A stretch of 64,000 nucleotides of DNA, from NCBI GenBank assembly GCA_000752995.2, contig LM994634.1, positions 204,868 to 268,867 on the forward strand, read 5' to 3'. Below, piece by piece: positions 27,108-39,048 of this stretch (position 1 is its first letter; every line of letters begins with the position of its first letter). Source of the DNA: Haemophilus massiliensis. GTDB lineage: Bacteria; Pseudomonadota; Gammaproteobacteria; Enterobacterales; Pasteurellaceae. The notes beneath the pieces were generated by a model. The model was not told the DNA's origin and made no database searches. It saw nothing but the letters and a program-made list of their open reading frames with translations. Made by a program: the position numbers and the translations under genes.

Positions 27108-28814
27108 ATGAAACTTGTAATTGCAGAAAAACCAAGTGTTGCCCTATCCATATCAAAAGTAATAGGAGCAACAAATAAAAAAGATGGATACTATGAGGGA
27201 AATGGCTATAAGGTAAGTTGGTGCATTGGACACCTAATTCAGATGGCAAATCCCGATAGCTACGATGAAAAGTATGCTAAGTGGAATATGGAAGATTTAC
27301 CGATTATTCCGAGTGAATATAAGTATGAGGTTTCAAAATCCACTAAGAAACAATTTAGTATCTTGAAGAAACTATTGAATGATAAAGAAGTAGAGAATGT
27401 AGTAAATGCTTGTGATGCAGGTCGTGAGGGGGAAAGTATTTTTAGACTTGTTTACAATCAAGCAAATTGTAAAAAGAAGATGGAACGCCTTTGGATTTCA
27501 TCGATGGAGGATAGTGCCATAAAAGATGGTTTTGATAATCTAAAAGAGGGAAAGTTCTACGATAATCTCTTTGAGTCTGCACAGGCAAGAGCGATTGCAG
27601 ATTGGCTTGTTGGAATGAATATCAGTAGATTTTATTCGTGCCTATATAAGCAAAATTACAGTGTAGGAAGAGTGCAGACACCTACCCTCTCAATGATTGT
27701 AAATAGAGATGAGGAAATAACCAATTTCAAAAAAGAAAAATATTTTACAGTAGAGTTAAGTCTTAATGACTTTACACTTTCAACAGATAGAATTGATGAT
27801 GAAATAACAGCAGAGCAGCTCTTAAACTTAGTAGGCGATAAGATAGAAATTACCGATGTTATTCAAAAAGAAAAGATAACAAAGCCTGATTTGCCATTTG
27901 ACCTTACAACGCTCCAAAGAGAGTGCAACAAATATTTTGGATATAGTGCTAAGCAAACACTTGATTATGCACAGAGCCTATATGAAAAGAAGTTTATCAC
28001 TTATCCAAGAACGGATAGCAGATGCCTGACTGAAGATATGATTACAAGCGTCATTAATAATATCTTAGGCAAGAATGACTTTGATACTGAAAGAATTAAG
28101 ATAGTGTTTAACTCCAAAAAAGTTACGGATCACCATGCGATTATACCAACAATCAGCTCATTAAAAGAAGATATTTCAACTCTTCCAGCAAGTGAAGCAA
28201 AAGTATATAGACTTATAACAAATAAACTTCACGCAAGTGTTGGATACCCATTAGTAGAAAATACTACAAAAATTGTTGCTGAGTTTGATGGATTTGAATT
28301 TACAAGTAGTGGCAAAGTGATAATTGATGAGGGATTCACTAAGTATCTAAAAGAATATAAAACGAAGAAAACGGAAGATATACTACTCCCGGATATAAAG
28401 GTTGGAGATGTATTTGAAATAAAAAATAAAGAAATAAAAGAGAAATATACAACACCACCTAAACATTTTACGGAAGATACACTTTTAAAGGCTATGGAAG
28501 TAGCGGGTAATGACGCCTTAGAAAAAGGCATTGAGGTAGAAAGAAAAGGACTTGGTACACCAGCAACTCGTGCAGGTATTATTGAAAACTTGATTTTCAA
28601 AGGTTTTATCGAAAGAGATAAGAAAAATTTAATCGCTACGCATAAAGGAATTAGTCTTGTAACGATTGTAGCTGACACCTTTAAATCAGCTAAAACAACA
28701 GCTGATTGGGAAATGCAGCTTTCTGATATTGCAAGTGGTAAAGAAGATAAGGAAAAGTTTTTAAACAGCATTGAAGAAGAAATTAAAAATACGATAAACA
28801 CACACAAAAAATAG
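27108..28814 (+). CDS. topB: DNA topoisomerase III
   Basis: This type IA topoisomerase of 568 residues opens with the toprim motif LVIAEKPSVA, has DAGREGE near residue 104 and the catalytic tyrosine in YPRTDSR (Tyr299). TopB is a regular component of Tn1549/CTn-type elements, where it likely resolves transfer or replication intermediates. AGGGAGG precedes the ATG. It shows no C-terminal zinc fingers and is shorter than E. coli TopB, as usual for element-borne versions. Confidence 0.93.
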   Translation: MKLVIAEKPSVALSISKVIGATNKKDGYYEGNGYKVSWCIGHLIQMANPDSYDEKYAKWNMEDLPIIPSEYKYEVSKSTKKQFSILKKLLNDKEVENVVNACDAGREGESIFRLVYNQANCKKKMERLWISSMEDSAIKDGFDNLKEGKFYDNLFESAQARAIADWLVGMNISRFYSCLYKQNYSVGRVQTPTLSMIVNRDEEITNFKKEKYFTVELSLNDFTLSTDRIDDEITAEQLLNLVGDKIEITDVIQKEKITKPDLPFDLTTLQRECNKYFGYSAKQTLDYAQSLYEKKFITYPRTDSRCLTEDMITSVINNILGKNDFDTERIKIVFNSKKVTDHHAIIPTISSLKEDISTLPASEAKVYRLITNKLHASVGYPLVENTTKIVAEFDGFEFTSSGKVIIDEGFTKYLKEYKTKKTEDILLPDIKVGDVFEIKNKEIKEKYTTPPKHFTEDTLLKAMEVAGNDALEKGIEVERKGLGTPATRAGIIENLIFKGFIERDKKNLIATHKGISLVTIVADTFKSAKTTADWEMQLSDIASGKEDKEKFLNSIEEEIKNTINTHKK

Positions 28815-28837
28815 AAATTGAATATAAACCAAAGGGA

Positions 28838-29827
28838 ATGAGAGAAATCTTGTTCCTTTTTTTGTTGGAGGTGGTTGAGATTGAAACGATAAAAATTATA
28901 GAACTATTTGGTGGTATCGGAGCAATTAGAAAGGCTTTCATCAGACAAAAGATACCTCACCAAGTAATTGATTATGTAGAGATAGATAAAAACTGTGTTA
29001 AAAGCTACAATGCTTTATACAATACTAATTTTAAGCCGAAAAGTATTTTGTATTTTCATCCACCAGATGAAAAAATAGATTTACTAATGCATGGAAGTCC
29101 TTGTCAAGATTTTAGTCGAAGTGGCTTAAAGAAGGGTGGCACAAAAGGTAGCGGTACAAGAAGTAGTCTTCTTTTTGAAACTATACGAATTATAGAAGAA
29201 ATGAAAATACGACCAAAGATAGTGCTTTGGGAAAATGTAAAGGGAGTTCTCGATAAGAATATGAGAGCTTCCTTTTTTCATTACCTAAAAGAAATGGAGA
29301 GACTTGGATATGAGAACAAATATGAAATTCTAAATGCTATAGAGTTTGGAATACCACAGAAAAGAGAGCGTATCTTTGTTGTAAGCATCTTGGGGAATAA
29401 TTCTTTTGATTTTGCCAAGCTCGAAAAAACACAAACAAGGGATATATCTGAATTTCTTGAGAAAGACGCTTCAAATCTTTATGAAGTAAGGCAAGAGTCA
29501 ATGCTTCGATATATAAGAGGAGAGCCTAAGAATAATAATTTTAGAGGAAGACTTAAAGTGATAGATAAGTTTGCCTACACAATTTCCACCAAGCAAGTGC
29601 GTATTCCTAATTCAGGAATTATTGATTTAAGTAATGGCAAATATAGATATTTAACTGAGCGAGAATGCTTTAGACTTATGGGTTTTGATGATGAAGACTT
29701 TAATAAACTCAAAGCTATATATCCAGGAAGAAAAGGTAAATTATCGTCAATACTTTATAAACAAGCTGGAAATAGCATTGTCGTAAATGTGTTAGAAGCA
29801 ATATTAAAAGAAATTTTGAAGAACTAG
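28838..29827 (+). CDS. C5-cytosine DNA methyltransferase, solitary
   Basis: The 329-residue enzyme has motif I IELFGGIGAI (residues 21-30), the catalytic HGSPCQDFSRSG (Cys89), the ENVKG motif, the QKRER motif and the C-terminal QAGNSIVV. No endonuclease gene is adjacent, so it is probably a solitary methylase protecting the element from host restriction. The start is uncertain: the ATG at 28838 has a weak site, while GGAGG about 30 bp downstream fits a shorter product, but no standard in-frame codon sits at ideal spacing. It lies directly upstream of the giant helicase. Confidence 0.9.
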   Translation: MREILFLFLLEVVEIETIKIIELFGGIGAIRKAFIRQKIPHQVIDYVEIDKNCVKSYNALYNTNFKPKSILYFHPPDEKIDLLMHGSPCQDFSRSGLKKGGTKGSGTRSSLLFETIRIIEEMKIRPKIVLWENVKGVLDKNMRASFFHYLKEMERLGYENKYEILNAIEFGIPQKRERIFVVSILGNNSFDFAKLEKTQTRDISEFLEKDASNLYEVRQESMLRYIRGEPKNNNFRGRLKVIDKFAYTISTKQVRIPNSGIIDLSNGKYRYLTERECFRLMGFDDEDFNKLKAIYPGRKGKLSSILYKQAGNSIVVNVLEAILKEILKN

Positions 29828-29836
29828 GAGGTAAAG

Positions 29837-32800
29837 ATGAGAACAAATGATTTTTACAATATTATCGAGCTTGTAAAAAGAGATGTTTTAGATAGTGAAA
29901 ATGAGTATCTGAAACTCTTAAAAGTCATTGGAAATAACCAAAGATACGACTTTTTAAGTCAACTTAGTATCTATGATAAAAATCCCAATGCAACTGCTTG
30001 TGCAAGCTTTGATATGTGGAGGGAAAGATTTAATCGCACCGTTATGCGAGGACAAAAGGGTATTCCAATCCTAAGTGAAACCTATCCATTTCAAAAGGTT
30101 GGATATATCTTTGATATTAGTCAGACAGTATCTATGGATAGAGGCGTAAATGAGGTAAAACTATGGGCGTTTGATAGAGAAAAACATGAAGAAGCACTAA
30201 AAGATATGCTTACTCTTCGTGGCTTTGAAGCAAGTGATAAGTTATCTGAAAATATCTACTCACTTAGCAGAGTTTATGCAGATGACAGCATCTATGAGCT
30301 TTGTAATAACTTGAGAATTTCTGATGAAGATAGAAACTCATTTGTAAACTTTATGAGAAATTCTATTAGCTTTGCAATTTCAAATAGATTTAACCTGGAT
30401 TATCCTATTCCAATGGATAACTTACAAGAAAATTTTAAGTACTTAGATAGAATTTCTTTAATGAGTGTTGGTAACTGTATTTCCAATGCTTGTAGTAATA
30501 TTATTGAAGCTACAATGGTAAGAACAAGAAATTTATCTGTCAATCAAGACCTGACAAAGAGTATAGGTGCCGATTATAATAAGATTAACGAAAATAATAA
30601 TGAATTAGGAGGTATAAAAAATGCTATTCGATCAAATGACCAAAGAGATGATGATACAAGAAACCGAGTTCTTGGAAATGGAAAATACGGACGAGATAAT
30701 TTCAAAAATCAAGGAGAAGACCTTGAACAATCTGGAAAACGAGAAGAGCTTCATGGAAAAATTTCCAAATCCGACTTACGCAGTGATGAGACTGGACTTT
30801 CTTACAGAAACGAGCGAGGAGAAACACTATCAAATGCTAATAGACCTTTACAAAGAGAAGAAATTACTAATGCATCTAATGGAAGTACAGAAAAGAGCAA
30901 TCCACTTTATGAGAGAGGAAAAACCGAAGATGATGGAAGCTTGGAAGATAACGGACGAGAATCATCCAGAGTACAAGGCGATGATTTCAGCCCTAAAAGA
31001 GATGGTGATAAAGGAAATAGTAGAAGCATAGAAAACAGCATAGAAGATATGAATGAGGAAGCAGAAAATGCTTCCTTTTTCTATTCTAAGGAAGATCCAT
31101 ATAATCTAATGACTGATGAAATGCTTGAGCGTGTTCCTGAACTTTATGAACAGGAAAAAATAAGCCTTGCCGAAAAAGAAGTTCATGCAGCATATATTAT
31201 TCCATTTAGAAGTAACTGGACTTGGTATATGACAGAGTATGATAGAGAAAGTGGCGATGCCTTTGGGCTTGTTTTAGGAATAGAGCCTGAATGGGGATAT
31301 TTTAATATCAATGAGCTTAAAGAGCTAAATGCTCAAAGACTAATTTTAGAGGATTTTCCAAAAACTTTTAGAGAACTTAAATACACAGAACTTAAAAAAC
31401 AGATGGATGAACAAGAGCTTCAGATGGTTTTTAATGGTGAACTTAGCTTTGAAGATGATGTAATTCATAAAGAAATTAACAACGAAGTTATAGAGGAATT
31501 TGAAGAAGAATTAAGCCCTAATTTTGCCGAAGAAGTCGGATCTATAATGGAAGAGTACGAGGTATCAAGAGATATTGCAATCAGTAGACTTACCACAAGC
31601 AAATTAGAAGAAGCACTTCAAGGCACAAATATTAAGCTAAGCGATTTTAATTCTGAACAGTTAGAAGAGATTATGAGTGCCATTAAAGAATATGACTTTT
31701 ATGGAAATGAGATTACAGAAATTGCAGATCCAAAGCTTCCTGTTTGGAAGATGGAACAGTTAAAATGGCTGATTGATGACTGGAACAAAGATACAAACGG
31801 TGTTACATCAGAAAAGATAAAGTATCTAAAAGACCTAGATATTAAACTTGCAAAATTCAATGTACTAAAAGGTTATCTAATAAATGACGATGTAAGCATA
31901 AGTCAAATTGAAGAATTTAAGGACAATATCGACTTTGTTACGATGAGCGAGTTTGTTGATAGCCTTAAAGAATATTCATATAACAATCAAAATGAAAAAG
32001 TGGCAATTAAGGTGGGTAACGAATTTATCCTTGCAAGTAAACAAGATAGCTTAGAGATTAGCCTTGAGGATACTGGAAGAAAAGTAGTAGTTGATGGAGT
32101 AGAATATTCACTTAATCGAGGAGTAGATTTTGAAGAAAGCACAAAGGTTGATACTTTGATTGATAGTGGAAAATATGAAGCATATAAGATTGCTGATTAT
32201 GTTGTGGAAGCTACTCAAGTTGAAGCAAAACAAGAGACACTTTTTGATTACCTTAATCCAGAAGAAGATAAAGAAAAATCATTAGACTTATCTGTTGGGA
32301 AAATGGTCTACATGGATCATGAGGCATATAAGATTGATGATGAAGTGAGCTTTAATGAGATTCTAAAAAAGAATGATTTAAGACTTGCTCCTCTAAGAAA
32401 TGGTAATCATATGATGCCTATAGTAAGTTTTGCAGATGATAAAGAGTTATTAGAAAAGATTAGCTTTGATAGACCTAAGCTACTTGTTGGAGACGAAGTT
32501 CACTATAAAGATAAAGACTACACTATAACTCGCTTTGACGAGATGGGTGGTGGTCTTAAGACTGTTACAATAAAAGATAATGTTGAGTATCTTGGAGGAA
32601 TGATTACGGGTTCAGAAGTTATTCCGTATAGATTAGAAAGTGATTTAGAAAGACTTTTCGGACTTGAGGAAAAGAAACAAGAGAAAGTATCAAACTTTAG
32701 AATTAAAGAAGATATTCTCCCTGATAAACTTGCTCCAAGTGAAAGGTTAAATAATAATCTTGAAGCCATTGCAATGCTCAACAGGATAGAAAAAGGTGAA

Positions 32801-35800
32801 AGGGATTTAGATGTTACAGCACAGGAAACTTTGGCTAAATATGTTGGGTGGGGTGGACTTGCTGATGTCTTTGATGAAAGTAAAGACGGTCAATGGAAAG
32901 AAGCAAGAGCTTTCTTAAAAGAAAATTTATCCTCATCAGAATATGAGGCTGCTAAGGAATCTACCTTAACAGCTTTTTATACGCCTAAAATTGTAATTGA
33001 TGGAGTATATAGTACGCTTTCAGAAATGGGATTTAAGAATGGAAATATTTTAGAACCATCGATGGGCGTAGGTAATTTTATCGGTAATCTTCCAGATGAA
33101 ATGAGCAAGTCAAAGTTTTATGGAGTTGAGCTTGATTCTGTTAGTGGTAGAATTGCAAAACTTCTTTATCCTGAAAGTGATGTGCAAGTGAAAGGCTTTG
33201 AAGAGACAAGTTTTTCAAATAACTTCTTTGATGTGGCAATTGGTAATGTTCCGTTTGGCGAATTTAAGGTTAATGATAGGGAATACAATCGTAATAACTT
33301 TCTAATTCATGACTATTTCTTTGCTAAATCTATTGATAAGGTGAGAAATGGTGGTGTTATAGCCTTCATCACATCATCTGGAACAATGGACAAGAAAGAC
33401 GAAAGTATCCGTAAATATATAAATGCAAGAGCAGAGTTTTTAGGTGCAATAAGACTTCCTAACGATACCTTTAAGGGTGTTGCCGGAACTGAGGTGACAA
33501 GCGATATTATTTTCCTGAAGAAAAGAGATAGTGTACTTGAGCGTGACGATGACTGGGTTCATTTAGCAGAAGATGAAAATGGCTTAACTTACAATAAATA
33601 CTTTGTAGACCATCCTGAACAAGTATTAGGTTCTATGCGTGAAGTTAGTGGTAGATTTGGAAAGACTTTAACTTGTGAGCCGATAGCCTTTTTAGGACAA
33701 GAGAATAATATGGAGTCTCTTAAAGACCGTATTGAAATAGCAGGTGAAAGAATATCAAAAGATGCGAAGTATGAAGAGATAGAGCTACTAGATGATGAAG
33801 TAACCTCAATACCCGCAACTGATGATGTAAAAAACTTCTCTTATACCTTGATTGATGATGAGGTATATTACAGAGAAAATTCACTTTTCATTAAGAGAGA
33901 AGTATCAGACAAAAACAAGGAAAAGATTAAGGATTATCTCGAATTAAATGAGGCATTAAAGGATGTGATATACAAGCAAAAAGAAGATTTTAGTGAAGCT
34001 GAAATCAAAGAATCTCAGGATAAATTAAACGTAGTCTATGATAGTTTTTCTAAGAAGCATGGCTTTGTTAATAATTTAAGTAACACCAGAGCTTTAAGAG
34101 AAGATAGTAACTTCCCACTGGTATCTTCTATCGAGATACTTGATGAAGAAGAAAACTTCAAGGAAAAAGGAGATATTTTTTCTAAACGAACTATCACAAA
34201 AGCGAAAGTAATCGACCATGTAGATACTTCACTTGAAGCATTGGTACTATCTATTTCACAAAAAGGTTATGTAGATTTTGATTACATGACAAATCTTACG
34301 GATAAGGATAGAAACACTCTTATAGAAGAACTTAGAGGAGAAATCTTTCTAAATATTAGGGAAGAGAATGTTGGTTTTAATCAGAAGATTTCTTTTGACT
34401 TGGAAGATGGAGATTTGCCATTTGCTTGCAGTGATGAAAGCAATTCTTTCAAGTATGCCTATGTAACAAAAGATGAGTATTTAAGTGGCAACATTAGAGA
34501 AAAGATTGAAATTGTAGATAGTTATATCAATAGGTTACTACAAGCAGAACGAATGCTTCCAGAAGAAAGTGAAAATGAAAGAAAAACACTTGTAAACGAA
34601 CTAAGCAGACTGGAATATCAAAAAGCAGAACTTCAAAGAGTAATGCCAAAAGAACTTGAAGCCAGTGAAATCAATGTAAGGCTTGGTGCAACATGGATTC
34701 CACCTAAAGATATTGAAAGATTCATATTTGAAACATTAAAGACTCCAGGATATGCAAGATGGGATATTAAAGTCAAATTTTCACATTTAACCAGTGAATG
34801 GAATGTTGAAGGTAAGAGTAAAGACAGGGGAAATGACCTTGCAGAAATGACTTATGGTACAAGTAGAGTAAGTGCCTATAAGCTAATTGAAGATGCCCTA
34901 AACCTTAAAGAAACAAAAGTCTTTGACCAATTATTAAATCCAGATGGTTCAAAGACTTCGGTACTAAATAAAAAAGAAACCATGCTTGCAGGACAGAAAC
35001 AAGAGCTTATCAAGGAAGAGTTTAAGAACTGGATATTTAACGATGTAGATAGAAGAACAAGACTTGTTAAAGCATATAACGAGAGATTTAATTCTATTCG
35101 TAATCGTGAATATGACGGTTCTAACTTAAGCTTTGATGGAATGAGTACGGATATTACACTTCGCAATCATCAAAAAAATGCTATTGCAAGAATTTTATAT
35201 GGTGGCAACAGCTTACTTGCCCATGTAGTAGGAGCTGGCAAAACCTTTGAAATGGTAGCAAGCTCTATGGAAGCAAAGAAACTAGGAATGTGTACTAAGT
35301 CTTTATTTGTAGTTCCTAATCACCTAACAGGACAAATTGGTAGAGAGTTTATGCAGCTATATCCGTCAGCAAATATTATGGTTGCTGATAAAAAAGACTT
35401 TGAACCGAAAAACAGAAAGAGATTTATTGGAAAGATTGCAACAGGCGAATACGATGCTGTCATTATTGGTCATAGTCAGTTTGAAAAAATTCCAATGTCT
35501 AAGGAATATCAACAAAAGCACATTCAAGACCAGATTGATGAGATTATCAATTATGTAGAAGAGTACAAGCATGACAGAAATCAAAATTTCACAGTAAAAG
35601 AGCTTCAAAAAACCAGAAAGAAATTAGAAACAAGGCTTGAAAAGTTAAATGATGATTTCAAAAAGGATGATGTTATTACTTTCGAAGAGCTTGGCGTAGA
35701 TAAGCTGATTGTTGATGAAGCACATAACTATAAGAACCTATATCTTTATACAAAAATGAGAAATGTTGCAGGTATCGGACAATCTGAAGCTTTTAAGTCA

Positions 35801-38188
35801 TCAGATATGTTTATGAAATGCCGATACATGGATGAAATGACTGGTGGAAAAGGAATTGTATTTGCGACAGGCACTCCAGTATCAAACTCAATGACAGAGC
35901 TTTATACTATGCAAAGATATTTACAGTACGACACTTTAAAAAAGAATGGACTAGAGCATTTTGATTCATGGGCTTCAACCTTTGGAGAAACACAATCTGC
36001 TTTTGAATTATCTCCAGAGGGAACAGGTTACCGAGTTAAGACTCGTTTTTCAAAGTTTTATAACCTACCTGAGCTTATGAGTATGTTTAAGGAAGTATCC
36101 GATATTCAAACCGCAGATATGCTCAATCTTCCTGTTCCAGAAGCTCATTTTAAGGTCATTAAGACTGAACCAAGTGAAGAGCAAAAAGAAATACTAAAGA
36201 GCTTGTCTGAAAGGGCTGATAAGGTGCGTAATAAGTCCGTAGAGCCTGAAGAAGATAATATGCTTAAAATCACTAATGATGGTAAGAAACTTGCATTGGA
36301 TCAGCGTTTAATAAATCCTCTACTTCCTGATGATGAAAACTCAAAGGTCAATGTATGCGTAAAAAATGTATTTTCTATTTGGGATAAGACTAAAGAAAAT
36401 AAATCAACTCAGCTACTGTTTTCTGATATGTCTACACCAAAAGGAGATGGCAGTTTCAATATTTATGATGATATTAGAGATAAGTTTGTAAAACTTGGTA
36501 TTCCCAAAGAAGAGATTGCCTTTATCCATGAAGCTAATTCTGATAAGCAAAAGGATGAACTATTTGCAAAGGTAAGAAAAGGCGAAATTCGCATTTTAAT
36601 GGGTTCAACACAGAAGATGGGTGCTGGTACAAATGTGCAAAATAAACTAATTGCAATGCATGATTTGGATGTGCCGTGGAGACCTGCTGACCTTGAACAG
36701 AGAAGTGGTAGAATTGTTCGTCAAGGTAATGAAAACAAGGAAGTTAGTATCTATCGTTATGTTACAGAGAATACATTTGACAGCTACTTGTGGCAGACGA
36801 TAGAGAATAAGCAGAAATTTATTTCACAGATTATGACTTCAAAGACTCCTGTTCGTGTGGCAGAAGATGTAGACGAAAGCTCCCTTAACTATGCGGAAAT
36901 TAAAGCACTTGCTACAGGTGATCCAAAGATAAAAGAAAAGATGGATTTGGATAATGAAGTTACGAAACTTAAAATGCTTGAGGCAAACTACAAGTCCAAC
37001 CGTTATAGATTAGAGGATAAGGTTGCAAAGAAATATCCTGAAGAAATAGCAAGGACTGAAAAGCTAATTGAAGCAGTGAAAAAAGATATTGAAAATGTTG
37101 AACCCCAAGGAAGTGGTGAAAATAAATTCACTTCTATCACGATTAATGGCGAGATAATTCGAGATAAAAAGATAGCTGGAGAAAAGCTCTTAGAAGCTAT
37201 TAAAAACGTAAAAATTAATGAAAGTAAGGTTATAGGACAGTACCGAAATATGGATTTAGAAGTCAGCTACAATTTCTTTACCAATGAGCATAACTTTAGC
37301 TTAAATGGTGTTGCAAAGCATTCGGGAGAGCTTGGTACAAGTGCAGATGGTAATATTACAAGGCTAGATAATGCTATTGATAAAATGCCAGAAAAGTTAA
37401 ATCGTCTTGAAGAAAAACTTGTTAGCACAAAGGAACAACTGGAAAATGCCAAAGAGGAATTGAAAAAGCCTTTTGAAAAAGCAGATGAGCTAAAGACAAA
37501 AGTATTAAGACTTGCAGAATTAAACAAGCTACTTGATATGGGAGAAGTAGAAGAAAAAGAAAATCCTAATCCATTATTTGAAGATGTAAAAAGGGCTATT
37601 GTAGATTTTTGCAAAAGGGAATATGAAGATGATAGTTATACCTACGAAAACTTTAATAATCTATTTCCTGACCTTGCTCATATCGGAATTGCTTATACGA
37701 CTACACCAGATGAAAAGCATGAAATTCAATATGAAATTAGCTTAGAAGACTTTTCAGCTACTCAATATATCAATGGAGAACCAATTACAAAGATTGATTA
37801 TCTCAAAGACCTTGGTAGTAAAGAAAAGGCATTGGAATTTCTAAAACAAGAAATGGAATATGGAGACTTTGGAGAGTTTGTATCTATTGATGATAATGAC
37901 CTTAAAAAAGCATTAGATCTTGAAAGAGATGACGATGGTAATATCTATGATCCACTTGCAAAAGATTTGGACAATGATGGTGTGCCAGATAGATACGATA
38001 ATGACTTTAGAGATAGTGACTATTTTGAAACTACTTATGACGTAGAGGATAATCTTAATGCAAGGGTAGAAAGCAAAGAAAAGGTATCTAAAAAACCATC
38101 TATTTTAGGGCAAATTAAGTCATATCAGTCACAAGAAAAACAAGCAGAAACACGAGAAAATAAATCAAAAGAACACGATGAACGTTAA
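29837..38188 (+). CDS. Giant N6-methylase-like/SNF2 helicase mobile-element protein
   Basis: The 2783-residue protein has several parts. Residues 1-170 resemble ArdC-type N-terminal domains. Residues about 240-410 form a charged low-complexity linker. A methyltransferase-like domain has [12 protein letters not shown] (near 1072) and NVPF (1137-1140; the family's NPPF with Val at position two). A superfamily-2/SNF2 helicase has GAGKT (1799-1803), DEAH (1960-1963), ATGTPVSN and [11 protein letters not shown]. Near residue 2705 is an Asp-rich calcium-binding-like motif shared with the 22275 gene. Such proteins are typical of Tn1549/CTn elements; anti-restriction or DNA processing during transfer is inferred. 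Confidence 0.9.
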   Translation: MRTNDFYNIIELVKRDVLDSENEYLKLLKVIGNNQRYDFLSQLSIYDKNPNATACASFDMWRERFNRTVMRGQKGIPILSETYPFQKVGYIFDISQTVSMDRGVNEVKLWAFDREKHEEALKDMLTLRGFEASDKLSENIYSLSRVYADDSIYELCNNLRISDEDRNSFVNFMRNSISFAISNRFNLDYPIPMDNLQENFKYLDRISLMSVGNCISNACSNIIEATMVRTRNLSVNQDLTKSIGADYNKINENNNELGGIKNAIRSNDQRDDDTRNRVLGNGKYGRDNFKNQGEDLEQSGKREELHGKISKSDLRSDETGLSYRNERGETLSNANRPLQREEITNASNGSTEKSNPLYERGKTEDDGSLEDNGRESSRVQGDDFSPKRDGDKGNSRSIENSIEDMNEEAENASFFYSKEDPYNLMTDEMLERVPELYEQEKISLAEKEVHAAYIIPFRSNWTWYMTEYDRESGDAFGLVLGIEPEWGYFNINELKELNAQRLILEDFPKTFRELKYTELKKQMDEQELQMVFNGELSFEDDVIHKEINNEVIEEFEEELSPNFAEEVGSIMEEYEVSRDIAISRLTTSKLEEALQGTNIKLSDFNSEQLEEIMSAIKEYDFYGNEITEIADPKLPVWKMEQLKWLIDDWNKDTNGVTSEKIKYLKDLDIKLAKFNVLKGYLINDDVSISQIEEFKDNIDFVTMSEFVDSLKEYSYNNQNEKVAIKVGNEFILASKQDSLEISLEDTGRKVVVDGVEYSLNRGVDFEESTKVDTLIDSGKYEAYKIADYVVEATQVEAKQETLFDYLNPEEDKEKSLDLSVGKMVYMDHEAYKIDDEVSFNEILKKNDLRLAPLRNGNHMMPIVSFADDKELLEKISFDRPKLLVGDEVHYKDKDYTITRFDEMGGGLKTVTIKDNVEYLGGMITGSEVIPYRLESDLERLFGLEEKKQEKVSNFRIKEDILPDKLAPSERLNNNLEAIAMLNRIEKGERDLDVTAQETLAKYVGWGGLADVFDESKDGQWKEARAFLKENLSSSEYEAAKESTLTAFYTPKIVIDGVYSTLSEMGFKNGNILEPSMGVGNFIGNLPDEMSKSKFYGVELDSVSGRIAKLLYPESDVQVKGFEETSFSNNFFDVAIGNVPFGEFKVNDREYNRNNFLIHDYFFAKSIDKVRNGGVIAFITSSGTMDKKDESIRKYINARAEFLGAIRLPNDTFKGVAGTEVTSDIIFLKKRDSVLERDDDWVHLAEDENGLTYNKYFVDHPEQVLGSMREVSGRFGKTLTCEPIAFLGQENNMESLKDRIEIAGERISKDAKYEEIELLDDEVTSIPATDDVKNFSYTLIDDEVYYRENSLFIKREVSDKNKEKIKDYLELNEALKDVIYKQKEDFSEAEIKESQDKLNVVYDSFSKKHGFVNNLSNTRALREDSNFPLVSSIEILDEEENFKEKGDIFSKRTITKAKVIDHVDTSLEALVLSISQKGYVDFDYMTNLTDKDRNTLIEELRGEIFLNIREENVGFNQKISFDLEDGDLPFACSDESNSFKYAYVTKDEYLSGNIREKIEIVDSYINRLLQAERMLPEESENERKTLVNELSRLEYQKAELQRVMPKELEASEINVRLGATWIPPKDIERFIFETLKTPGYARWDIKVKFSHLTSEWNVEGKSKDRGNDLAEMTYGTSRVSAYKLIEDALNLKETKVFDQLLNPDGSKTSVLNKKETMLAGQKQELIKEEFKNWIFNDVDRRTRLVKAYNERFNSIRNREYDGSNLSFDGMSTDITLRNHQKNAIARILYGGNSLLAHVVGAGKTFEMVASSMEAKKLGMCTKSLFVVPNHLTGQIGREFMQLYPSANIMVADKKDFEPKNRKRFIGKIATGEYDAVIIGHSQFEKIPMSKEYQQKHIQDQIDEIINYVEEYKHDRNQNFTVKELQKTRKKLETRLEKLNDDFKKDDVITFEELGVDKLIVDEAHNYKNLYLYTKMRNVAGIGQSEAFKSSDMFMKCRYMDEMTGGKGIVFATGTPVSNSMTELYTMQRYLQYDTLKKNGLEHFDSWASTFGETQSAFELSPEGTGYRVKTRFSKFYNLPELMSMFKEVSDIQTADMLNLPVPEAHFKVIKTEPSEEQKEILKSLSERADKVRNKSVEPEEDNMLKITNDGKKLALDQRLINPLLPDDENSKVNVCVKNVFSIWDKTKENKSTQLLFSDMSTPKGDGSFNIYDDIRDKFVKLGIPKEEIAFIHEANSDKQKDELFAKVRKGEIRILMGSTQKMGAGTNVQNKLIAMHDLDVPWRPADLEQRSGRIVRQGNENKEVSIYRYVTENTFDSYLWQTIENKQKFISQIMTSKTPVRVAEDVDESSLNYAEIKALATGDPKIKEKMDLDNEVTKLKMLEANYKSNRYRLEDKVAKKYPEEIARTEKLIEAVKKDIENVEPQGSGENKFTSITINGEIIRDKKIAGEKLLEAIKNVKINESKVIGQYRNMDLEVSYNFFTNEHNFSLNGVAKHSGELGTSADGNITRLDNAIDKMPEKLNRLEEKLVSTKEQLENAKEELKKPFEKADELKTKVLRLAELNKLLDMGEVEEKENPNPLFEDVKRAIVDFCKREYEDDSYTYENFNNLFPDLAHIGIAYTTTPDEKHEIQYEISLEDFSATQYINGEPITKIDYLKDLGSKEKALEFLKQEMEYGDFGEFVSIDDNDLKKALDLERDDDGNIYDPLAKDLDNDGVPDRYDNDFRDSDYFETTYDVEDNLNARVESKEKVSKKPSILGQIKSYQSQEKQAETRENKSKEHDER
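30621..31031 (+). CDS. Nested out-of-frame small gene (possibly TnpV-like)
   Basis: A 136-residue frame lies wholly within the linker of the giant helicase gene, in another plus-strand phase. Its ATG is preceded by AGGAGG at ideal spacing, and the product is compact, acidic and helical ([20 protein letters not shown], then [18 protein letters not shown]), unlike the low-complexity sequence read in the overlapping frame. Length and C-terminal pattern recall transposon-encoded TnpV proteins, which I cannot confirm. Independent translation is inferred from the ribosome site. Confidence 0.6.
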   Translation: MLFDQMTKEMMIQETEFLEMENTDEIISKIKEKTLNNLENEKSFMEKFPNPTYAVMRLDFLTETSEEKHYQMLIDLYKEKKLLMHLMEVQKRAIHFMREEKPKMMEAWKITDENHPEYKAMISALKEMVIKEIVEA

Positions 38189-38240
38189 GGGGCTTATTAC
38201 AAGCTCCTTTTCATTTTTAGTAGAAAAATGGAGGTATATT

Positions 38241-38900
38241 ATGAACTACAAAGAAATGAGAAATACACTAGAACAAATGGCAAACGAAAATCACGAAGAT
38301 TTTGCAAAGGTACTAATTAGTTTTGAAAAAGGTATCAATGATAAAGATGCCTTGGATAGGTTGTACCAGGAGTATATGGATAATGACAGTATGAGCTTAC
38401 TTAATGATGAATTTGATTACTTGATTGATGAACTTAGAGAAAATGGACAGATTAAAGATAGTGCAACAATTGAAAAAGAAGACAATAATCTGGTGAATAT
38501 TGTTGGGAATATCTTAGGTGAAGTCGAAAACATTGAAAGAGAAAATAAAAATGGAGAAGATTTTAAAGTAGTTAATTTCTCAGTCGTATCAAAAGATGAC
38601 GAGGGCAATAAGACTTATACAAATTGTTCGGCTTATGGAGAAAAAGGCGATATACCTAAAGACTTTAAACAAGGAGACTTTGTAAAGCTTTTTGGTCAGG
38701 TAAGAACATCCATTGACGATAACGGAAAGGAACATACTAATGTTAGAATCCTATCGTCTAAGCTATTAAAAGCAAAGGAACAGATGAAGAACCAAGGAGA
38801 AAAGAAAGAATCTGTACTTGGGGCAATAAAAAAATATAAGGCTGAAGAAAAAGCAAAACCTGTGGAGAAGAAAGAAGCTTCAAAGGAATCTGAGAGATAG
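38241..38900 (+). CDS. Second SSB-like OB-fold protein with helical N-terminal domain
   Basis: From ATG 38241 (GGAGGT 5 bp upstream; the longer frame from 38178 overlaps the helicase end and has no site), the product has 219 residues. The N-terminal ~80 residues are helical (MRNTLEQMANENHEDFAKVL). Residues about 110-170 repeat the OB-fold pattern of the 17846 protein (VVNFSVVSKDDEGNKTYTNC, then QGDFVKLFGQV). The C-terminus is lysine-rich. Single-stranded DNA binding during transfer is the likely role. A strong terminator follows. Confidence 0.7.
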   Translation: MNYKEMRNTLEQMANENHEDFAKVLISFEKGINDKDALDRLYQEYMDNDSMSLLNDEFDYLIDELRENGQIKDSATIEKEDNNLVNIVGNILGEVENIERENKNGEDFKVVNFSVVSKDDEGNKTYTNCSAYGEKGDIPKDFKQGDFVKLFGQVRTSIDDNGKEHTNVRILSSKLLKAKEQMKNQGEKKESVLGAIKKYKAEEKAKPVEKKEASKESER

Positions 38901-38906
38901 AATATG

Positions 38907-38940
38907 TCGGTGTGGTCTTCGGACTGCACCGATTTTTTTT
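38907..38940 (+). terminator. UUCG-loop terminator
   Basis: An 11-bp stem with two G-T pairs (38907-38917 with 38922-38932) is closed by a TTCG loop and followed by eight T's. It separates the core ICE operon from the R-M island. Confidence 0.88.
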
Positions 38941-38985
38941 ATTGCAAAATTAGTTCGAGAAAAAAGAAGATAATACTATTAAAAG

Positions 38986-39009
38986 TTCTATTATTATGCT
39001 ATAATAGAA
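38986..39009 (+). promoter_or_regulatory. R-M promoter with candidate controller-protein operator
   Basis: TATAAT at 39000-39005 lies within a perfect 9-bp inverted repeat, TTCTATTAT (38986-38994) and ATAATAGAA (39001-39009), 40 bp before the XRE regulator gene. A palindrome on the -10 box of a gene for a small helix-turn-helix protein is the pattern expected for autoregulated R-M controllers. Confidence 0.5.
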
Positions 39010-39048
39010 ACGATATGATATTAGGATGGATAAGACTGGAGGATAATC

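Noticed and set aside
28229..28807. A 192-codon minus frame opposite topB
   Set aside because: The Ser/Phe/Ile-rich product is typical of antisense to an AT-rich helical gene; topB motifs are intact on the plus strand.
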